From contig VRMN01000004.1 of the NCBI GenBank assembly GCA_008690995.1, positions 1,550,001 through 1,614,000 of the forward strand: a stretch of DNA of 64,000 nucleotides, written 5' to 3'. Numbering within the stretch: the stretch's first letter is position 1; each line of letters begins with the position of its first letter. Source of the DNA: Porphyridium purpureum. Lineage: Eukaryota; Rhodophyta; Bangiophyceae; Porphyridiales; Porphyridiaceae. The translations under genes were made by a program, and so were the position numbers. Positions 57,722 to 64,000 of the stretch are shown one piece after another. Below the pieces are notes generated by a model that was given only the letters and a program-made list of their open reading frames with translations, was not told the DNA's origin and searched no databases.

Positions 57722-59153
57722 GCTAGGGTAAGCGAAACGAGAAGCTTGTAGATTTGTGGCATCGTGAAGTGAGCAAAAGCCAGTCCGTGCCAAACAAATC
57801 GTCCGTGCCGCACGCAAAATGAGCAGGTCGATGATTGTAAACGTTCGGGCTTCTGTGTTCGTCCGATGCGCTCACCGCCCTGGGCTCACTCCAAGCGTGC
57901 GCTGGTTTTACGGCAAGCGGAGATCAACACAAAGATAGGCCGATGCTGGTGTGTATAAAACATTAAGAGAAATGAAACAGCCCGGACTGCAATGTTGGAC
58001 CTTTGAACCCCCCGGAGAAGCAGAGCTTGGCCTGCCTGCCTAGGACGAATGCGCAAATCGTACTTTCAAGCGCTATTGTCGGGGAACGGAATGTGTAATT
58101 GGATTTGTCTCCAATGGCCTTATGTCGCCAAACTTGGCGTGCTGGGTTTGCTGAGCGACAAAGAGCTTGATGAGGATGAATAACCTTGGACTCTGCTGCT
58201 GCCTTTGTGCGCGTCATAGCCTGCGCGAAATTGACTGACAAAGTTCAGTTCGATTTCGAAGAGCCGCTTGGCGCTTATTGCTCTGTCCCAAGGTCGTAGC
58301 TTTGGTTGAGACCGGGAAACAGAAAACAGGGAAGATCAGAGCTGGGCGAAAGTCAGCAGGGATGCACTCAGCCCTCTCGTTAATTACAGCGCCGCAACTT
58401 TGCCACGTTTCTTCTGCATTTTTCTTCCCGCTTGGAGCGAAGACAACGTTGCTTCTTGTCTGTCCTCCTCTGCAATGCATATCTACCTGGCACGGTAAAT
58501 ATGAGTAGAAAGAAGCACTCTGAAGGCCATGCGCGGTTAAGTCGCCGAGCGTCGAGTCCGTGGTTGCTGGGGAAGCGTACGAATTGGTCGCATCGTACGT
58601 TGAGTTATGACATCAAAAAGACGGATAAGGTGAGCACGCGGAAATAATCCCTGACCCTACACCAGGTAAACGAGTGACAATCAGTACGGTCTCGGGGCAC
58701 GCCCGGAAAGGCGCGCGCGCATACCTGGTTTGGGCCTCGCCGGTCCAAGGAGATCGTCGAGATTTGGGCAGGATTTTTCCGGACAGCGCGGGGGAGCCAA
58801 AGGCACTCTGCATCAACTGAGCGGAGTGAGATGAAGAATCTCAGAGCAAATGGCTGTGCGCAAATGAGGCTCAAAACGGGCCGACCTTTCGAGGATCACT
58901 GTAGACGCCCGTGGTCAAGCCGCAATGCAGCCTTATGAATATCACCACATGTTGACTGCTATCGTGTCAGGTGGGTATGGTGGAATGGGCACCATATCAT
59001 CCTACAAGAGATGTTGAGCCTATTATGCATCGATGCCTCAATACTGTTCATACCTTGCTTAGAATAAACGCCATCCCACAAAAAATGTTTGCCATGTGCT
59101 CCACCATTTGTTCAGTGCAAGATGAAAGCGAAGCGAACGGCAGTTTCGTCGTC
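57722..59153. other. Intergenic region, 1.4 kb
   Basis: No gene supported. Frames up to about 90 codons show no family resemblance. The region contains the 3' end of the propeller gene and the promoter and 5' leader of the M16-like gene, but no clear purine leader. Confidence 0.45.
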
Positions 59154-60809
59154 ATGAGCCACTGTTTTCTCCATTCAAGTGTGTTTGTTGGAGCCGGTGG
59201 CTTGCCCTCATCGCGCTCGTCTTCTCGGTATGCAGTGTGTATGAGCGGCGCCAGCGATCCGCCGCCTGGCAACAGCGTACCGGTGGTCGCGTCGCCACCG
59301 AGCCTGAAGCGTTGCAAAGCAGTGTTTGCCGGGATTGCAGCTGCCGCGATGGTGGTTCTGCTAGGTCAACAGGAACCGGCAGTGGCGTTTACCGCAGGCC
59401 CCCCTGTGGCAGCGAGTCAGATTGAGCTCGGACGCGCGCACACGACGCTGGAATTTGCACCGCTCGCTGAGCTGAAACTGCCGCAATACACCAGACTCGA
59501 GCTGCAAAATGGACTGCAGATCTACTTGATGGAGGACCACCAAGTGCCGCTGGTCAGCGGGTCGATCGTGTTTCACGCTGGTACGCGTGTCGAGCCGATG
59601 TCCAAGAAAGGCCTGGCGTCGATCTATGCGTCCGTTTTGCGACTCGGTGGTTCTGAATCGCTGCCAGGCAAGCAACTGGACGTGATGCTTGAGGATCGCG
59701 CGGCGTCGATCGAGGCCGGTGCTGACTCGTCATCCTTTGGCGTCTCGTTTGCATGCTTGCGCGAAGACTTGGAAGTGGTGCTGTCACTAATGGCTGATGT
59801 GCTGCAACATCCGGCGCTTCCTGAAGCAGAGATGGCTCGAGCACAGCAGCGCGCGTTGGGCGGGATTGCGCGACGGAACGACGACCCAAACGCAATTCTC
59901 AGCCGCGAAATGGCCAAAGTCGTGTACGGAGAGAATTCACCCTACGCTCTTACTGCCGAAAAGGCCACCATCCGAGCGCTGACGAGGGAAGATCTCATTG
60001 GGTATCACGCACGCTACATGGCACCGAACAACGCGCTCATGGGCATCGTGGGTGACTTTGACTCTAAAGCCCTCGCCAAGCAGCTGCGCGACTTGTACGA
60101 CGAGAAGCAGTGGCCTAGGAATGAACGCGCAACGGCACCGGAGGTGCCCAATGCTCTTGCATCGGCAGACTCACAGAAGGGTACCATCAGCCTTGCAGAA
60201 AAGCGCGAGGTTTCGCAAGCTTACGTTCGCATGGGCCACCTTGGTGGTAGACTGGATGACCCGGATTACTATGCGCTTGATGTGATGAACTCGATTCTGA
60301 ACGGACTGGGCGGGCGTCTGTTCAACGAAATCCGGTCCAAGGCCGGGCTTGCGTACTCGGTATCCGGCTCGTGGTACCCGGCGTTCGATCACGAGGGCGT
60401 GTTCTATGCCGGTGGCGAGACAGACGCCAAGAACACGGGCGCCTTCATTCGCAAAATGCTCGATGTGCTGAGCGCTTTAGACAAGGATCCGCCGACCGCT
60501 CAGGAGGTCGAGGACGCTAAGCGTTCCACGCTGAACTCGTTTGTGTTCAACTTTGAAAGCCCCGCCGACGTTTTGTCGCGAGTGATCAAGTACGCGTTCT
60601 ACAATTATCCTGAAGACTTTGCCGAGCAGTATCCAAAGCGCATTGCCAAGGTCACGCCGCAGGATGTCGCGAAGGTACTCAACCAGCGCGTCGAGCAAGA
60701 CCGGTTCAGTTTTGTCGTTGTGGGCGAGAAGGCCAAAATCCTACCTAGTCTGCAGAAGGAGCTTCCATCGTTGCCCATTCGCGAACGCGACGTGCGAATT
60801 AAGGAATAA
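59154..60809 (+). CDS. M16-peptidase-like protein lacking the zinc motif, plastid/lumen targeted
   Basis: 551 aa. Residues 1-85 look like a bipartite plastid signal: Ser/Arg-rich start, then KRCKAVFAGIAAAAMVVLLG with an Ala-X-Ala-like site near AVAFTA. Two M16 halves follow. Where active enzymes carry HxxEH the protein reads KKGLASIYASVLRLGG, so the zinc site is absent. The C-terminal half keeps the Arg/Tyr substrate-binding motif (EIRSKAGLAYSVSGSW), as in the non-catalytic partner of cyanobacterial and mitochondrial M16 pairs. It probably pairs with an active subunit encoded elsewhere. A longer frame reaches 58971 without ATG until 58977. AATAAA overlaps the stop codon (60805-60810). Confidence 0.88.
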   Translation: MSHCFLHSSVFVGAGGLPSSRSSSRYAVCMSGASDPPPGNSVPVVASPPSLKRCKAVFAGIAAAAMVVLLGQQEPAVAFTAGPPVAASQIELGRAHTTLEFAPLAELKLPQYTRLELQNGLQIYLMEDHQVPLVSGSIVFHAGTRVEPMSKKGLASIYASVLRLGGSESLPGKQLDVMLEDRAASIEAGADSSSFGVSFACLREDLEVVLSLMADVLQHPALPEAEMARAQQRALGGIARRNDDPNAILSREMAKVVYGENSPYALTAEKATIRALTREDLIGYHARYMAPNNALMGIVGDFDSKALAKQLRDLYDEKQWPRNERATAPEVPNALASADSQKGTISLAEKREVSQAYVRMGHLGGRLDDPDYYALDVMNSILNGLGGRLFNEIRSKAGLAYSVSGSWYPAFDHEGVFYAGGETDAKNTGAFIRKMLDVLSALDKDPPTAQEVEDAKRSTLNSFVFNFESPADVLSRVIKYAFYNYPEDFAEQYPKRIAKVTPQDVAKVLNQRVEQDRFSFVVVGEKAKILPSLQKELPSLPIRERDVRIKE

Positions 60810-60810
60810 A
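60805..60810 (+). terminator. AATAAA overlapping the M16-like stop codon
   Basis: The hexamer shares its TAA with the stop codon (60807-60809). If used, the 3' UTR would be only some 20 bases long. Confidence 0.4.
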
Positions 60811-61015
60811 TTCGGACACACCGACTTGATTCTTCTGCTTCTTCCTCTTCCCACTTGTGCTGGCTGACCGTTTCTCGTCTCGACAAGAATTGAGCGTGGT
60901 GACAGTGTGCGCACGTGTGTTGGGCCGAACGGAAAAGTCAATTGACGCAGCTTCGCCGGGCTGAGGAGTGGACTTTGCGCGCGCGCGCTTGACCGGTTGT
61001 CTTTTGAGCCAGGTA

Positions 61016-62998
61016 ATGGAGCATTCTCAAGTGCCCGCATTGCACGCGCAGGATCATGAAAGAGCGACGTGTGAAGATACGGAACACGAACGCGCGCAGA
61101 CACCGAATGGACATGACGAAATGGAGCCAGTGCGTCTTGCAGGCGATACGTTGGGAAACTCTCCGACACAGGTAACCGCCGGTGCGGCTGTGCACGTCAG
61201 TGGTGACGAGTGGACGGCTTTGGACTCTGATGCCGTGTCCTGTGAGGAGGACCTGGACGTGGCTGTCCGCACGTCGCAGGCTCAAGCGACGCCGCTCGCG
61301 AGTGGGTCCATTCTGCCTGCTGACGAGGATGACGGAGCTGAGAAAGGTGACAAAAGCGCGGATACTAATGAACGAGTTGAAGTGGCTCACGCCGTTGATC
61401 CTTCCCGAATCAAGGACGAGGGCGACTTGATCGCGCACCTCCAGGGGCTTGGACTCTCTCCATCAGAGGTGGATACCATAGTAGCCGAACAGCGCCAAAT
61501 TCGAGAGGACGAACTCATGGCAATGCGCCTAATTCACATCGACCCGATTGAGGAGACTCATCCTGGCGGCTTAGATGCAGAGACAATTTGCGTAGTGTGC
61601 TTTGAGAAGTCATCACATGCGGTCATCGAGCCGTGTATGCATCGCAATGTGTGCATCAGCTGCCTCAGCAACCTCACCAAGTGCGAATGCCCGACGTGCA
61701 GGATCAAGCTCTCTCACGTTCAGCTGGTTGACGCGGAGGGTACCCTGCTTGCTCGACGCACTGGAGAGTGGCTGCTGGGCTTACGGAAGCGCTGTGAATT
61801 TGAGGCCTGGAGTCGGACTTATCAGGTTGTATTTGTAGGCTCATCTGCGTCCGATAATGAGCGCAGTCGGGACGCGGCCGAGCCATACTCCCAACAACAG
61901 CAGCTATTATTGGCTACCGAGCTGGTAGAACGGGAGGCAGATGGATCTTTGCAACCTTCGGCGACACGCCGCGCCACAGGGACGGGCATAGGGGCATCGT
62001 CTAAGCCGGCCGCGGCATTATCAAGCCGCGACTTCTGGAGCATGTTTACTGACACCAAAAGTGAGTCATTGTTCCACGAAGAGCTTGAGCTGGCGTTCGC
62101 ACCAAACGCGCGGTTTAAAGGCGTCGGCCTGAAAGTGTCTGCCCTTTTGCGAACCTCTTTTGCCTCGCGGCGAATGATTCTGGAGGACTTGAAGTGCTTT
62201 CGGCCGGACGCGGTTGTGATCTGTGCGACCATCCCTTGCATGCCACCGGGCGTGAGTGAGCTCTCTGCAAGCGCGACCTGCGTCGAAACACAAAAGTGGA
62301 ATCGGCTGCTTCGCCAAAACTCGACGCTTCCTCGCATTTGGCTGCTTTGGTACCCAGAGGACGTGCTTTCTCTGGAAGACGAGCGCGAGCGACTGCGCGC
62401 GAGTGTTTTGAGCATGGTGTCACGTATTGAAGTAGTTCACCGGCCGCGGGCCGTCATTTTTGCACACACGGAAGAGAAAGGGGATGAGGAGCCATGGCAG
62501 CAGCAGTTGCTGCGTGCTTGCTACGTTGGCGCGCAGCTGGGTCGCGCGACACGAAGCAGTCTGCTGCCGGTCGGGGTGGCTTTTCCAACAGACCTGCCGG
62601 GTGCCGAGCGCGAGGCCAGTGGATTAGGCAACGGTGGCTCTTTTGTAGCGAACGCAAACGCTACAAGTCAGGCCATTCTAACCGGTGCAAGCGCGGGACT
62701 AACCTCGCTGTGGACAATGCTGTCGTCTTCAGTCTGGGATGATGCGGCTGCACAAGCGGAAGAAACCACGGTACCGAACCGGCTCGGATCCAGGGGCATT
62801 GCTACACGGGAGCCGCGTGAATCCTCTAGTCAGATTGAACGGCCTGTGGATGCAGAGGGGTCGCAGGACCTGGATTCTACTGATCAGCTGCCTCCGAGCA
62901 GGTCGTCGCCTCCCGCCGCAGACCCAGAGCCTCGCTCGGATCTCCTTGAATCGATGGAGTCAATGGCATCCAGTTTCGCGCAGTGGTGGCATGGCTAG
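61016..62998 (+). CDS. RING-finger (C3HC4) protein, probable E3 ubiquitin ligase, with C-terminal degenerate domain
   Basis: 660 aa. An acidic N-terminal region (1-185) is followed by a C3HC4 RING at about 189-230: CVVCFEKSSHAVIEPC, MHRNVCISCLSN, CECPTC. This spacing is of the MGRN1/IAP-like C-terminal type. From about 270 to 550 is an alpha/beta-looking region: QVVFVGSSAS, DAVVICATIPC, LPRIWLLWYPED, PRAVIFAHTEE. The strand pattern recalls a Ras-like GTPase without a P-loop (tentative). The tail (580-660) is Ser/Ala-rich. The start is ATG 61016; an in-frame GTG at 60968 is discounted. AATAAA at 63145-63150. Confidence 0.88.
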   Translation: MEHSQVPALHAQDHERATCEDTEHERAQTPNGHDEMEPVRLAGDTLGNSPTQVTAGAAVHVSGDEWTALDSDAVSCEEDLDVAVRTSQAQATPLASGSILPADEDDGAEKGDKSADTNERVEVAHAVDPSRIKDEGDLIAHLQGLGLSPSEVDTIVAEQRQIREDELMAMRLIHIDPIEETHPGGLDAETICVVCFEKSSHAVIEPCMHRNVCISCLSNLTKCECPTCRIKLSHVQLVDAEGTLLARRTGEWLLGLRKRCEFEAWSRTYQVVFVGSSASDNERSRDAAEPYSQQQQLLLATELVEREADGSLQPSATRRATGTGIGASSKPAAALSSRDFWSMFTDTKSESLFHEELELAFAPNARFKGVGLKVSALLRTSFASRRMILEDLKCFRPDAVVICATIPCMPPGVSELSASATCVETQKWNRLLRQNSTLPRIWLLWYPEDVLSLEDERERLRASVLSMVSRIEVVHRPRAVIFAHTEEKGDEEPWQQQLLRACYVGAQLGRATRSSLLPVGVAFPTDLPGAEREASGLGNGGSFVANANATSQAILTGASAGLTSLWTMLSSSVWDDAAAQAEETTVPNRLGSRGIATREPRESSSQIERPVDAEGSQDLDSTDQLPPSRSSPPAADPEPRSDLLESMESMASSFAQWWHG

Positions 62999-63144
62999 AA
63001 TCCGAGCGACGAACGAAAAGAAAAAAAATTCAGTTGCAGAAGTATTGAAGCAGCATCTTGGGGCGTTGATGAAGCATCGCGGTTGTCGTGCGGATGTATG
63101 CCAATCGCTGCCGGAACCTTCCATTCCACCTGTCCATGCGCATA

Positions 63145-63150
63145 AATAAA
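63145..63150 (+). terminator. AATAAA polyadenylation signal
   Basis: AATAAA within CATAAATAAAATG, about 150 bases after the RING gene stop. Confidence 0.5.
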
Positions 63151-63553
63151 ATGATTGTGTGCCGTCTCATTCTTGCGTTCTTTCCGTGACACCACAAAAA
63201 CCTCGCTCAACGCACGGATACCACATTACGTTGCGCCGACCGGAAAAAGATCAGAACGAGATCTTCAACGCTGTCTCCGCACCATGCACCCACTACAAGG
63301 ATCTTTCATTTTGTTTATTTCTTGTCTCTCTGCCTGTGCTTCATTGTCCATGCGATAAAGCGAGTCGCCAGAAAAGGTTTAAAATGATTGCGGACATGGT
63401 GTAGTCCCCTGTCCTCGTGACATGTTCGCGCAATTCACAGTCACATCAGTACCGGAGACCAGCGCGGACTATTTCCATCGCCATCACCCACATCCACGAT
63501 GCAGCAGCTCATTCCCCTCCCCCCCGAACAGAGGCAAGCGTCACCGATGTGGC

Positions 63554-63576
63554 TAAACGGTTTCATAAACCGTTTA
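63554..63576. repeat. Perfect 10-bp inverted repeat
   Basis: TAAACGGTTT, a 3-base spacer (CAT), then AAACCGTTTA. It could form a hairpin or be a dimeric protein-binding site. It lies about 40 bases from the 3' end of the tRNA gene. Confidence 0.8.
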
Positions 63577-63612
63577 CAAAAAAATGGTGTTCTGGAATAA
63601 AAAAAGATTTCA

Positions 63613-63714
63613 CGCTGTGGACAAGACTCGAACTTGCGCAGCTTTCGCTATGACGTGTAACGAGTTTCGTGGAACCGTTCGAGCGTCACCCCTTAACCGC
63701 TCGGGCACCACAGC
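63613..63714 (-). tRNA. tRNA-Ser (anticodon CGA) with 21-nt intron
   Basis: Read on the minus strand from 63714. Acceptor stem GCTGTGG pairs perfectly with CCACAGC; discriminator G73 as expected for serine. D arm CCCGAGCGGTTAAGGGG; anticodon stem TGACG/CGTCA; anticodon CGA (63679-63681) preceded by U33 and followed by A37. The 21 bases 63657-63677 form an intron at the canonical 37/38 position. A long variable arm has stem AGC/GCT with GAAA loop, typical of class II tRNA-Ser. T arm GCAAG-TTCGAGT-CTTGT. It decodes UCG. Confidence 0.9.
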
Positions 63715-63949
63715 TTGATGGTAGCAGCGAGGGAGGAAATTTAACAACTATATAGCCTTGTTCTTTCTATTCACGGTTTGAAGACTTTGAAACCGAGGGA
63801 GTACAGTCATATTCGATAGTGTACACTTGAGCGAGATTTGTTTTTCAGGTTTGGACATGCGGCGAGGAGAGAGGTGATCATGAGAGACGCAGAGAGGGAA
63901 GGAGGGAGGGAGGATTGGAGAAGGTCTTGGTGTCGTTTGCCTCTGCAAG
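63715..63949. promoter_or_regulatory. Probable promoter and leader of the gene at the right edge
   Basis: GTACAG at 63801-63806, then a GA-rich tract (63862-63930) immediately before the ATG at 63950. This matches the motif order seen at other starts in the window. Confidence 0.4.
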
Positions 63950-64000
63950 ATGAAGGTTGTGGTGCCGAATATGCTGGACTTCCTGCAGTCGCCAATATAC
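63950..64000 (+). CDS. Start of a gene cut by the window edge
   Basis: ATG followed by 17 open codons reading MKVVVPNMLDFLQSPIY to the window end. Support is contextual: a GTACAG and a purine leader precede it just as at other genes here. Too short to identify. Confidence 0.4.
   Translation, partial: MKVVVPNMLDFLQSPIY

Larger units (their letters stand above)
62999..63612. other. Intergenic region with inverted repeat
   Basis: Contains a poly(A) signal for the RING gene (63145-63150) and a perfect 10-bp inverted repeat (63554-63576). No gene is supported. Confidence 0.5.

Noticed and set aside
1-64000. CRISPR arrays, operon-style Shine-Dalgarno sites, bacterial promoters
   Set aside because: Gene content is eukaryotic nuclear; no spaced direct repeats of CRISPR type were seen.

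Overview
This is a gene-dense, intron-poor nuclear segment from a photosynthetic eukaryote, most likely a unicellular red alga of the Porphyridium kind. The organism call is inference. It rests on eukaryote-only proteins (VPS13, CCR4-NOT subunit 3, SF3B3, Pumilio, 80S ribosomal proteins), on three proteins with plastid/thylakoid-lumen targeting signals (two with a twin-arginine segment and a Met-Ala-Phe start of the kind seen in red-lineage transit peptides), on long single-exon genes including a 12 kb VPS13 frame, and on a secreted protein with a Hedgehog-type Hint (Hog) domain, a combination reported from red algae.

Layout. 0.7-5.2 kb: a putative Sds3-like Sin3-complex protein, a mitochondrial carrier and an LdhA-type D-lactate dehydrogenase. 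5.2-7.6 kb is gene-poor. 7.6-16 kb: the Hog protein, a DHH-DHHA1-CBS phosphoesterase, a small DUF4870/Tic20-like membrane protein, ribosomal eL33, a PRUNE-type exopolyphosphatase and a lumenal ChaN-family protein. 17-25 kb: Pumilio, an S33 aminopeptidase, and the head-to-head ribosomal pair uS8/eL27. 25.2-37.4 kb: VPS13. 38-40.3 kb: an eight-blade WD40 protein with a helical, hydrophobic and EF-hand tail. 40.3-43.5 kb is gene-poor with weak traces of coding sequence. 43.5-46.7 kb: Mn-type superoxide dismutase, a lumenal FKBP, a MYND-finger protein and a PTPS/QueD-family enzyme. 46.7-48.6 kb is gene-poor. 48.6-57.7 kb: SF3B3 (one probable 80-nt intron), NOT3/5 and a conserved beta-propeller protein. 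59-63 kb: a non-catalytic M16-peptidase-like plastid protein and a RING protein. 63.6 kb: tRNA-Ser(CGA) with a 21-nt intron. A gene probably begins at 63950 and runs off the end.

Gene organisation is unusually uniform. Most starts are preceded, on the coding strand, by a purine (GA) tract of roughly 50-150 bases. Many are also preceded by copies of CTGTAC/GTACAG a few hundred bases upstream. The three ribosomal protein genes share an inverted pair of AACCCTG-type (telo-box-like) elements. These look like core parts of a promoter grammar and are the most general new observation here. The most unusual single genes are the Hog-domain secreted protein and the WD40-helical-EF-hand protein. I found no CRISPR array, no intact transposon and no clear viral element.
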